49,689 nt of DNA from JBEHWX01 sp048498995 (GTDB taxonomy: Bacteria > Bacteroidota > Ignavibacteria > OLB7): contig JBEHWX010000039.1 of NCBI GenBank assembly GCA_048498995.1, positions 1 through 49,689 of the forward strand, in the 5' to 3' direction. The first letter of the stretch is position 1; every line of letters begins with the position of its first letter. Position numbers and translations under genes: made by a program. Of the stretch, positions 1 to 6,650 are shown one piece after another. The notes under the pieces were generated by a model that saw only the letters and a list, made by a program, of their open reading frames with translations, ran no database searches and was not told the origin of the DNA.

Positions 1-112
1 GGCCAGCGCTCTTCGGCCAGCGCTCTTCGGCCAGCGCTCTTCGGCCAGCGCTCTTCGGCCAGCGCTCTTCGGCCAGCGCTCTTCGGCCAGCGCTCTTCGG
101 CCAGCGCTCTTC
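1..112. repeat. Perfect 14-bp tandem repeat array, 8 copies
   Basis: Eight identical head-to-tail copies of GGCCAGCGCTCTTC run from the first base to 112. A ninth unit is degenerate (from 113, GATCAGCG...). The array touches the window edge, so its true length is unknown. It has no spacers and no CRISPR-like layout. It lies beyond the 3' end of the minus-strand VanZ-like gene, past a strong hairpin, so it is probably intergenic. Identity between copies points to recent expansion by slippage. Confidence 0.95.
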
Positions 113-189
113 GATCAGCGCATGTGCGCATCCGCGTCCCGCGTATCGCCCGTTGCATCCCTGGCTCGAAACGGAGGCAGTGAAACATT

Positions 190-223
190 GACGGGGGAGA
201 CTCGATTCCGAGTCTCCCCCGTC
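190..223 (-). terminator. Strong hairpin terminator of the VanZ-like gene
   Basis: A perfect 15-bp inverted repeat (arms 190-204 and 209-223, loop ATTC) lies about 110 bp beyond the stop of the minus-strand gene at 332. Reading on the minus strand, the stem is followed by a short T-containing stretch (AATGTTT). It could act in both directions. No long U tract is present, so intrinsic strength is inferred from the stem. Confidence 0.65.
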
Positions 224-331
224 GCATTGTATATCTGCCCGAATGACGCGCGCCGTCGATCTTCCCGTGGATGATTCGCCTGTCGGTACCGCGCGATCCG
301 GTCGCATGGATCTTCGAGACGCATCCTCCCC

Positions 332-955
332 CTATGCTCGTTCCGAACGAGCCTGCGGGCGTTGCGCGATATACCGGAGAATGGGATTCGCCGCCGTTGC
401 TCCATCGCGAAGGATAGACCGATACAGGCGGAGGAAGCCGACGCACAAGAGATATCCGATCGCGGCGCCGAGCGTATTGAAGATCACGTCGTTGATATCC
501 GCGACCCGGAACGTGACCTTCCCCAGCAATCCCGTTGCCAGCTGCAGTACCTCGATGCCGATGCTGCAGAGCATGCCGGCCACGACCACCTTCTTCATGC
601 GGAGCTCCGTGATGAACGGCAGTCCGAACCCGAACGGAATCATCAGCAGGATGTTGAGGAGCGAGGTCCGTAGATCCCCACGGGTGAGCGTGACGAGCGG
701 AATTAGGTTCACGCTCTCCGCGGCGGTTTCTCCGCGCAGCATGAGGCCCGGCATGAAGTGCTTCAACAGCAGCAGCGACTGGAACTGAAACAGCGTATAG
801 TCCAGAACCTCGGCCGCGTACACGAAGAAGATGGTGAAGAAGAAGAGGTAGACGAGATCCTTCTTCTTCCGGAGGCGGAGGAATGCGACGACGCAGATCC
901 AGACAAGCCCCACGAAGGCTATGGTCAGCAACTTGAAATACGTCACGAAATGCAT
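332..955 (-). CDS. VanZ-like family integral membrane protein
   Basis: This 207-residue protein has several hydrophobic segments (about residues 5-27, 34-52, 95-115, 120-142 and 155-178). It carries the VanZ-family signature: a conserved NILLMIPFGFGLP segment, IEVLQL, and a polar DINDVIFNTLGAAIGY loop near the C-terminus. VanZ homologues are found widely in cell-envelope loci. The name comes from teicoplanin resistance, but most members have no known reaction and no resistance role should be assumed. The start is supported by AAGGA just before the ATG at 955. The next gene upstream on the same strand is a UDP-sugar decarboxylase, which suggests an envelope or polysaccharide context. Confidence 0.85.
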   Translation of the reverse strand: MHFVTYFKLLTIAFVGLVWICVVAFLRLRKKKDLVYLFFFTIFFVYAAEVLDYTLFQFQSLLLLKHFMPGLMLRGETAAESVNLIPLVTLTRGDLRTSLLNILLMIPFGFGLPFITELRMKKVVVAGMLCSIGIEVLQLATGLLGKVTFRVADINDVIFNTLGAAIGYLLCVGFLRLYRSILRDGATAANPILRYIAQRPQARSERA

Positions 956-1078
956 GGCCTTCCTTGCACGGCAGATCCTTCATGGAGAAGCGCTCTGGAG
1001 GAGCGTCGAGCTGTCTGTCGGGGCATTACCCGAGCCCGCATTGCGTATCCGGTGCGCGCGCCGCGTGCCGGCGGGCGC

Positions 1079-2044
1079 TCAGCGCTCCCGCGCCGGAATC
1101 GCGCCGCTCTCCTCCAGCTCCTTGCGGAAGTAGTCGAGGGTACGGCGAAGCCCTTCCATCCGGTCGATGCGCGGCTCCCAGCCGAGGATGGTGCGGGCGC
1201 GCGTGATCTCCGGCTGGCGCACGCGGGGATCATCCTCCGGCAGCGGACGGAACTCGATGCGGCTCTGCGAGCCGGCCAGCTCCCGGATCTCCTCGGCCAG
1301 CTGCAGCATCGAGAGCTCATCCGGGTTGCCGATGTTCACCGGCTCGACCATGTCGGACATCAGCAGGCGGTGGATGCCGTCGATCAGATCATCGACGTAG
1401 CAGACCGAGCGGGTCTGGGCGCCGGAGCCGAAGACGGTCATCGGCTCTCCCAGGATCGCCTGCGACATGAACGCGGGGATGGCGCGGCCGTCGTGCACGC
1501 GCATGCGGGGGCCGTACGTGTTGAAGATCCTGACGATCCGCGTGTCGACGCCGTGGTAGCGGTGATAGGCCATCGTGATCGCCTCGGCGAAGCGCTTGGC
1601 CTCGTCGTAGACGCCGCGCAGTCCGATCGGGTTGACGTTCCCCCAGTACTCCTCCTGCTGCGGGTGGAGGAGGGGATCGCCGTAGACTTCCGAGGTGGAG
1701 GCCAGCAGGAATCGGGCTCCCTTGGCCTTGGCCAGCCCGAGCGCCTTGTGGGTGCCGAGCGATCCGACCTTCAGCGTCTGGATCGGCAGCTCCAGATAGT
1801 CGATCGGGGAGGCGGGGCTGGCGAAGTGAAGGATGTAATCGACCGGCCCCTCGACGAAGATGAAATTCGTGACGTCGTGCTGGATGAAGGAGAACGCCGG
1901 ATTGCCGAACAGGTGGGCGATGTTCTCCGCCTTGCCGGTGATCAGGTTGTCCATGCAGATCACATGGTGCCCCTTGGCGATCAGAAGATCGCACAGATGC
2001 GATCCGAGAAATCCGGCGCCGCCGGTGACGAGTGTACGTGGCAT
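1079..2044 (-). CDS. UDP-glucuronate decarboxylase (UDP-xylose synthase), extended SDR family
   Basis: This 321-residue NAD-dependent sugar-nucleotide epimerase/dehydratase-type enzyme most resembles UDP-glucuronate decarboxylases, which convert UDP-GlcA to UDP-xylose in the cytoplasm for surface glycans. Visible motifs are the Rossmann GGAGFLG (about residues 8-14), TSEVYGD (117-123), the catalytic YDEAK (Tyr146, Lys150), RIFNTYGPRM, and a C-terminal LGWEP block, all typical of the UXS group. I chose the ATG at 2044 because the protein then begins directly at the first beta strand (PRTLVTGG). An in-frame ATG 36 bp upstream would add a non-conserved extension. Its neighbours, the VanZ-like gene and the flippase further on, fit polysaccharide synthesis. 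dTDP-glucose dehydratase is a less likely alternative because the HFASPASP segment is UXS-like. Confidence 0.85.
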   Translation of the reverse strand: MPRTLVTGGAGFLGSHLCDLLIAKGHHVICMDNLITGKAENIAHLFGNPAFSFIQHDVTNFIFVEGPVDYILHFASPASPIDYLELPIQTLKVGSLGTHKALGLAKAKGARFLLASTSEVYGDPLLHPQQEEYWGNVNPIGLRGVYDEAKRFAEAITMAYHRYHGVDTRIVRIFNTYGPRMRVHDGRAIPAFMSQAILGEPMTVFGSGAQTRSVCYVDDLIDGIHRLLMSDMVEPVNIGNPDELSMLQLAEEIRELAGSQSRIEFRPLPEDDPRVRQPEITRARTILGWEPRIDRMEGLRRTLDYFRKELEESGAIPARER

Positions 2045-2442
2045 AAGGCTATACAGAGGGAAAATGAACGTTCGGCGCATCCGGAGCCGGACGCCGCGGA
2101 GTATCGGATGGGAGGCCTGGAGCCTCCGCGGCCCATCGGGGGAGAGGCACCGGCCAGGACCTGGCCGTCAGGACCCGGCCGCGCGCCCGCTCGTTTGGAG
2201 AGCCAAAGAAATTACGGTATTCACCCGGAATTACGCGTTTCACCACGTTATCGCGCGACTATCCAAGACAGGGAGCAGGAATGGCATGCAGTTTGATCAA
2301 GAGCCTATCGTGACTCTGAATTGCCACGGGCGCTCGTACGGCAGGAGATACGAGGGTCGCACCCGCAGAGCGTTATGGTAATGGAAGAGGAGAAAATCAA
2401 CGTTTTTTGGTCAATCAAATCAATTGTGGCGAGGTAAACACT
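2045..2442. other. Divergent intergenic region between the UXS gene and an outer-membrane barrel gene
   Basis: This 398-bp stretch has no credible gene. It contains small inverted repeats (GGAGGC/GCCTCC at 2111-2127, and a GGCCAG/CTGGCC palindrome just after 2150) and becomes AT-richer towards 2390-2440. It must hold divergent promoters, but I see no convincing -33/-7 pair. Confidence 0.6.
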
Positions 2443-3021
2443 ATGCGCTTCTCAAAGGTACTCGTTTGCGCCGCTGCGGCCGTCATGGGTCTGCTCGCGG
2501 TCTCTACGTCTCAGGCTCAGATGGTCGTCGATAAGAACCGTTCCTACTTCAGCCCGGACCAGCAGTTCGGCTTCGGTGTGAACAACGGCGGCATGACCAT
2601 TCAGTACGCCCTCGGACCGGCGTTCCACCTCGGTCTGAACCTCAACCTCGACTTCCAGTCGAAGTCGTCGACCTCGGAGACCACGTACGACTTCGGTCCG
2701 TACGCCAAGTTTCTCTTCAACGGCGACGTGATCAAGCCGTACGCGATGGCCGCCCTCGGCGTGATCCAGCGTAACAGCGGCAGCTTCAACGTCAACAAGG
2801 CGACCGATACGACCGGATTCTCGATCAGCGCAGATCTGCCGGATCCGGAGATCGTGGTCTATCTGGCCTTCGGTGCCGAGCACTTCTTCAACCAGAACGT
2901 CGGCATCTACGGCCACGTCAACCTGGTGAAGGCGCAGCTGGCCCCGAACACCGACGCTCAGCCGGCCACGACCAGCATCGGTCTGCAGGGCGGCATCGTC
3001 GGCGTCGAGTTCTTCTTCTAA
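2443..3021 (+). CDS. Small outer-membrane beta-barrel protein (paralog 1)
   Basis: This 192-residue protein has a clear Sec signal peptide (MRFSKVL, a hydrophobic stretch, then cleavage after SQA at about residue 25). The mature part has alternating beta strands with short turns and ends in VEFFF, an aromatic C-terminus typical of outer-membrane barrels. Strand-like blocks such as FGFGVNNGG, YDFGPYAKFLF and LAFGAEHFF fit an eight-stranded OmpW/OmpX-like barrel, but the specific function is unknown. The ATG at 2443 is preceded by GAGG at good spacing; an earlier ATG at 2407 lacks this and would hide the signal peptide. A paralog lies at 3889-4368 on the other side of an unrelated gene, suggesting an old duplication. 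Confidence 0.8.
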   Translation: MRFSKVLVCAAAAVMGLLAVSTSQAQMVVDKNRSYFSPDQQFGFGVNNGGMTIQYALGPAFHLGLNLNLDFQSKSSTSETTYDFGPYAKFLFNGDVIKPYAMAALGVIQRNSGSFNVNKATDTTGFSISADLPDPEIVVYLAFGAEHFFNQNVGIYGHVNLVKAQLAPNTDAQPATTSIGLQGGIVGVEFFF

Positions 3022-3048
3022 GAAGCTTTGGCTTCTAAGAAGCTTCGG
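3015..3048. repeat. 17-bp tandem duplication spanning a stop codon
   Basis: The unit CTTCTAAGAAGCTTYGG occurs twice in a row (3015-3031 and 3032-3048, one mismatch). The TAA stop of the upstream barrel gene lies inside the first copy, so the duplication begins in the last codons. Confidence 0.85.
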
Positions 3049-3116
3049 CGAGGATTTTGTGGTGAGGTAATGCGTTTGTTGGGTAGTGGATTCGTTTGAT
3101 GTTGATGTGGATGGGG

Positions 3117-3152
3117 CGTCCCGGAGCTCGAAAGCGCTCCGGGACGTTCTTT
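3117..3152 (+). terminator. Rho-independent terminator
   Basis: An 11-bp perfect stem (3117-3127 with 3136-3146) is followed by TTCTTTTTA on the plus strand. It lies about 95 bp after the stop of the barrel gene at 2443-3021 and just before the convergent gene end at 3153. Confidence 0.9.
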
Positions 3153-3728
3153 TTACCCGCGTCGTCGCCGGCGCCCGCCGGCCTGGTCTCCGTCCGGATT
3201 CTTCCTCGGTCTCCCGACCGACGTTCCAGCCGGCCTTCCAGCCGGCTTCTCGGTTAGCTTCCCGGCGGCCTTTCCATCCGATCTTTTGCTCGGCGTTGCT
3301 CCCGGCGTTTCGCCGGGCGTTTCGCCAGATGTTCCGCCGGGACGCGTGCTTCGGCGCGCCGATCGTTTCGTGGATGTCGCGGCCGGTCCGGCGGAAGCCC
3401 CCGTCGGCTCCGGTTCATCGGATGGATCCCAGAAGTGGCGCTCCATGTCGACCCGATCACCCGTGAAGAGTATCCCTTCCGATTCGAGCATCTCTCGCAT
3501 GAATGTCGGCGTGGGGAAGTGCACCTTGCCGCTGAGCTCCCCATTCCTGTTGACGACGCGATGGCAGGGGATCGACATTTCGTCGAACACCCCCTTGAGC
3601 GCGTAGCCGACCATGCGTGACGACCGTCCCGCGCCGAGATGGCGCGCGATCGCGCCGTAGGTCGAGACCCGTCCGAGCGGTATCCGCTTGACGACTTCGT
3701 GGACCTTCAGATAAAAGTCGTTCGACAT
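3153..3728 (-). CDS. MGMT/alkyltransferase-like DNA repair protein with a basic C-terminal tail
   Basis: This 191-residue protein has the DNA-binding/catalytic domain of O6-alkylguanine-DNA alkyltransferases in residues 1-100: IPLGRVSTYGAIAR (helix-turn-helix), then IPCHRVV with the acceptor cysteine at about residue 55, then NGELSGK. The cysteine is retained. Alkyltransferase-like (Atl) proteins usually have tryptophan here, so direct methyl or alkyl transfer remains possible. The N-terminal domain of full-length Ada/Ogt proteins is absent. Residues about 105-191 form a low-complexity tail rich in Lys, Arg, Pro, Gly and Thr that is not part of the family and may bind DNA non-specifically. 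I used the ATG at 3728 (MSNDFYLKV); an upstream ATG at 3761 adds 11 unconserved residues. The tail runs right up to the opposing terminator. Confidence 0.8.
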   Translation of the reverse strand: MSNDFYLKVHEVVKRIPLGRVSTYGAIARHLGAGRSSRMVGYALKGVFDEMSIPCHRVVNRNGELSGKVHFPTPTFMREMLESEGILFTGDRVDMERHFWDPSDEPEPTGASAGPAATSTKRSARRSTRPGGTSGETPGETPGATPSKRSDGKAAGKLTEKPAGRPAGTSVGRPRKNPDGDQAGGRRRRRG

Positions 3729-3888
3729 ATCACACTGCGATTGATGCTCACAGGAATTCACGTTCGGCTCATTGTAAAAATAAACCCGTATTTCATATTG
3801 CGAGTCGTATGTCCGTGGCCGGAAAGGAGCCTGGATTGGGCGCTTTCTCCGGTTTCGCGGCAGTCACATCATTCATCGAGGTTCATGT

Positions 3889-4368
3889 ATGAAGCAGTTC
3901 AGAACTCTGCTGGTCGCTCTCGTTCTCGGTCTGGTCGCCACCGGCGGCTCTCTCTTCGCCCAGGCGGGGACCGCGCCGTCGTCGCAGATCGGTGTCGGGT
4001 TGAATACCTCCGGCGGCACCGTTCAGTACGCCGCCACCCCCTCCATTCAGATCGGCCTGGAGCTCGGATTCTACACCCGGTCGGTTGACGGCTCCTCGAC
4101 CAGCGGCTACAGCCTCGGTCCCTACGCCCGGTTCCTCCTCGAAGGCACGGTCAACCCGTTCATCCAGGCCGGCTTCCGCGCCGAGAAGGATGGGGGCGCG
4201 ACGACCTCCTCGCTCTACGCGGGCTTCGGACTCGAGTACTTCTTCAGCCGCAACGTCGGCGTCTTCGCGCTGGCCGACGTGCTCACGCTGGTCCTTTCCG
4301 ATCCTTCGCAGACGATCATCTCCTTCCAGGGGAATCGTGCCGGCATCGAGTGGTATTTCAACCGCTGA
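3889..4368 (+). CDS. Small outer-membrane beta-barrel protein (paralog 2)
   Basis: This 159-residue protein has a Sec signal peptide (MKQFRTLLVALVLGLVATGG, cleavage after FAQA). The mature region aligns by eye with the protein at 2443-3021: GGTVQYA with GGMTIQYA, YSLGPYARFLLEG with YDFGPYAKFLFNG, FGLEYFFSRNVGVF with FGAEHFFNQNVGIY, and a final aromatic strand ending GIEWYFNR. It is shorter because loops are missing. A GAGG motif precedes the ATG. It probably forms an eight-stranded outer-membrane barrel of unknown function. It stands alone, with an intergenic gap on both sides. Confidence 0.8.
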   Translation: MKQFRTLLVALVLGLVATGGSLFAQAGTAPSSQIGVGLNTSGGTVQYAATPSIQIGLELGFYTRSVDGSSTSGYSLGPYARFLLEGTVNPFIQAGFRAEKDGGATTSSLYAGFGLEYFFSRNVGVFALADVLTLVLSDPSQTIISFQGNRAGIEWYFNR

Positions 4369-4570
4369 TTCAGGCTACGCGAGATCGTGCATCCGTTCCC
4401 GCGACGCGCGCGGCCCGGCACCGTCCGGGCCGCGTTCGTTCCGGCCCGCCCGATCCGGTCGGCCCGATCCGGCCGGCCCGAAGGGAGGCTCCGCCGGACG
4501 CGCCTCCCGAGCGTTGTCGGAAGCCCGATCCTTCGTTCATCGACATCACGAATTACCAGACGGAGCAGGG

Positions 4571-4984
4571 ATGCGCGCACTGGCCATCGATTTCGGAACC
4601 GTGCGGATCGGACTGGCGCTCTCCGACGAGCTGAAGATGTTCGCCAGCCCGCTCAAGGTGGTCGCCAACGGCGAGGAGGCTCCGGCCGAGATAGCGCGGC
4701 TGGTGGACGACAACGGCGTGGACGTGGTGGTGATCGGGATGCCCTACCGGCTCGACGGCACCGAGAGCGACACGACGCGCGCGGTCAAGGAGTTCATCCT
4801 CCGGCTTCGCCCCCTGATCGCCACCCCGATCGTGGAGTGGGACGAGGCGTTCAGCACCCGCGCCGCCTCCAGCAGGATGATCGGCGCCGGCGTCAGGAAG
4901 AAGAAGCGGCAGGAAAAGGGGACCGCCGATCTCTGGGCCGCCTCGGTGATCCTGCAGGAATATCTGGACGCCCGCCCGCGCTGA
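4571..4984 (+). CDS. ruvX: RuvX/YqgF family Holliday-junction resolvase-like RNase
   Basis: This 137-residue protein has the usual length for the family. It shows the RNase-H-fold motifs in order: AIDFGTVRIGLALSD near the N-terminus (first catalytic Asp at residue 7), VVIGMPYRLDGTES in the middle, WDEAFSTRAA, and DLWAASVILQEYL at the end. Members resolve branched DNA or process pre-16S rRNA 5' ends in the cytoplasm; the second role is established for E. coli YqgF. The ATG at 4571 follows GGAGCAGGG. A much longer in-frame reading frame begins at 4085 inside the barrel gene and is an artefact. The stop codon merges into a 13-bp repeat array. Confidence 0.9.
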   Translation: MRALAIDFGTVRIGLALSDELKMFASPLKVVANGEEAPAEIARLVDDNGVDVVVIGMPYRLDGTESDTTRAVKEFILRLRPLIATPIVEWDEAFSTRAASSRMIGAGVRKKKRQEKGTADLWAASVILQEYLDARPR

Positions 4985-5034
4985 GCCTCCGCGCCGAGCC
5001 TCCACGCTGAGCCTCCGCGCCGAGCCTCCGCGCC
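4983..5034. repeat. 13-bp tandem repeat at the 3' end of ruvX
   Basis: Four head-to-tail units of GAGCCTCCGCGCC (the second is GAGCCTCCACGCT) begin within the ruvX stop codon and end in a partial fifth unit. Confidence 0.85.
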
Positions 5035-5155
5035 GAGTGCCCCAAGCCGCCCCCGAATCCCTCAGTTCCGTTCGCATTGAGCCATCCGAGCCTCGGGATC
5101 GCCCGGTCCGGCGCTCGTAGCAGGTTGTGAATTCTCGATATCCCGCCCGCGTACC

Positions 5156-5186
5156 TTTGCCCGTGCCCGCCGCCGCCGTAGATTTG
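5156..5186 (+). promoter_or_regulatory. -33/-7 type promoter of the flippase gene
   Basis: TTTG at 5156-5159 and TAGATTTG at 5179-5186 are separated by 19 bp, an exact match to the Bacteroidetes TTTG-N19-TAnnTTTG consensus. Transcription would start about 5-7 bp downstream, that is at or a base or two before the TTG start codon at 5194. This implies a leaderless message, in agreement with the absence of any Shine-Dalgarno sequence. Confidence 0.65.
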
Positions 5187-5193
5187 CCATGTT

Positions 5194-6516
5194 TTGCAAT
5201 TATCGAGGCATATCGGCAAGGCTGCCTGGTCGACGGCCGACAAGGCGCTCTATACCTTCATCGGTCTGGCCTTCATCCTTCCGCAGAAGGTGATCGGCGA
5301 GCGCAACTGGGGCATCTATACGACCGCCCAGGCCATTCTGAACGTCACCTACGCGCTGACCGACGGATTCGCGCTTCAGCCGATGGTGAACTTCGGCATG
5401 GACGTCGACCGCCGGAAGCACGCCTATACCTTTTCGGCGATCCTCCATGTGGCTTTCATCGCGATCATCTCGGCGGTGATCTACGCCGGGCGCTTCGCGA
5501 TCGCCGATGTCTACAACGAGCCGCAGCTGGTCTCGACCCTCGCCCTGTTTCCGCTGACGGCCCTCGGATTCCTCCTTCGCAACTACTTCCTGAAGGTCTC
5601 GCAGCTCTACCTCGATCCCCGCTCCACCTTCTTCATGGACCTGGCGTGGGTCGGCTCGCTGATCGTGCTGATCGTCCACGGATGGCGCGTCGGCAGCCTG
5701 GCGACCTCGGAGGACATGATGGTGATCAGCGCGATCGCCAGCGGGTTCTCCTCCCTGGTGGGGCTGGCGATCCTCGGCATGCGGGTACGGCTGACCCTGT
5801 TCCCCGACCTGGACTACATGCGGAAGATGCTCGTGTTCGGCGGCACCCAGCTGCTGTCGGCCGCCACGCTCGCGCTGCAGGCCCAGGGGGATATCCTCCT
5901 GCTCAAGCGCTTCGCCAGCTCGGAGATGGTCGGCAACTACGACACGGCCAAGAAGATCTTCCGCGGCTTCGAGGCCTTCCGGGACGCCGGCTCGCTGCTG
6001 GTCTATCCGGGGGTGGCCAAGCTGAAGGCGGAGGGACGCTATCGCGAGATGGTGCTGCTGGTCGAGAAGATGGTCGGCTTCACGCTGATCATCATGGTGC
6101 CGCTGGTGCTGCTGGTCTGGTTCGGGCCGACCGACTACCTCTTCGGCGTGATCTACAAGGGGAAGTACCAGGCGGCGCCGGAGATCTTCAAGGTGCTGAG
6201 CCTGGCGGCGCTGGCGATCCCCTTCAGCATGAACATCTTCGTGCTGAGCGGCAGCGGCGAGGCCCGGAGCGTCTTCCGGGTCACCTTCCTCTCGGCCATT
6301 CTCTTCTTCGCCGCCGGAATGCTCCTGATTCCCCAGTATGGGGCCATCGGCGCGGCGATCACCGTGGTGATCAGCTACGCGTCGATGGGGCTGCTGGCCA
6401 CCCGGGGGGTGCGGCAGCGGATCCCCTTCAGCCTCCGCGCGGCCTTCGGCCGCTGGCGCGATGCCTTCGACTTCGCCCGCCGCGCCTGGGGGCGTTTCAG
6501 AAAGAAGCGGGGGTAG
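5194..6516 (+). CDS. Polysaccharide biosynthesis flippase (Wzx/MurJ-like, MOP superfamily)
   Basis: This 440-residue protein has about 12 hydrophobic segments spread over its length and is typical of lipid-linked oligosaccharide flippases that move undecaprenyl-linked glycans across the inner membrane. Conserved-looking features are the N-terminal amphipathic start (RHIGKAAWSTADKALYTF), the IGERNWGIYTTAQAILN loop, and the charged central segment around GNYDTAKKIFRGFEAFRD. The C-terminus is a basic cytoplasmic tail. The start is a TTG at 5194: no in-frame ATG occurs until about residue 65, within membrane segments that belong to the fold. The promoter at 5156-5186 would give a leaderless transcript. 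Nearby UXS and oxidoreductase genes support a role in surface polysaccharide export; the substrate is unknown. Confidence 0.8.
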   Translation: MQLSRHIGKAAWSTADKALYTFIGLAFILPQKVIGERNWGIYTTAQAILNVTYALTDGFALQPMVNFGMDVDRRKHAYTFSAILHVAFIAIISAVIYAGRFAIADVYNEPQLVSTLALFPLTALGFLLRNYFLKVSQLYLDPRSTFFMDLAWVGSLIVLIVHGWRVGSLATSEDMMVISAIASGFSSLVGLAILGMRVRLTLFPDLDYMRKMLVFGGTQLLSAATLALQAQGDILLLKRFASSEMVGNYDTAKKIFRGFEAFRDAGSLLVYPGVAKLKAEGRYREMVLLVEKMVGFTLIIMVPLVLLVWFGPTDYLFGVIYKGKYQAAPEIFKVLSLAALAIPFSMNIFVLSGSGEARSVFRVTFLSAILFFAAGMLLIPQYGAIGAAITVVISYASMGLLATRGVRQRIPFSLRAAFGRWRDAFDFARRAWGRFRKKRG

Positions 6517-6546
6517 CGCTCGCGTTTCATAATGACGTGCTCCGTT

Positions 6547-6598
6547 GATGCGTCCAGCCGATGCGCTCCGCCGATGCGTCCCGGCGCGCTCCGCCGGC
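6547..6598. repeat. Degenerate 13-bp tandem repeat
   Basis: Four units related to GATGCGYYCMGCC follow one another between the flippase stop and the next gene. The unit length matches the array behind ruvX, but the sequence differs. Confidence 0.6.
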
Positions 6599-6650
6599 GC
6601 GCTTCGCGCCCATCCGATCGTTCATGATCTCATCCATTCCATAGAGACCG

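Noticed and set aside
1..112. CRISPR array
   Set aside because: The repeats are contiguous with no spacers, only 14 bp long, and no cas gene is present.
332..955. Glycopeptide-resistance gene vanZ
   Set aside because: Only family-level similarity is present and no vanHAX genes are nearby, so a resistance role is unsupported.
758..2296. 512-residue plus-strand ORF opposite the VanZ and UXS genes
   Set aside because: It is antisense to genes with clear family motifs, is rich in Arg, Ala and Gly typical of GC-rich shadow frames, and has no recognisable domain.
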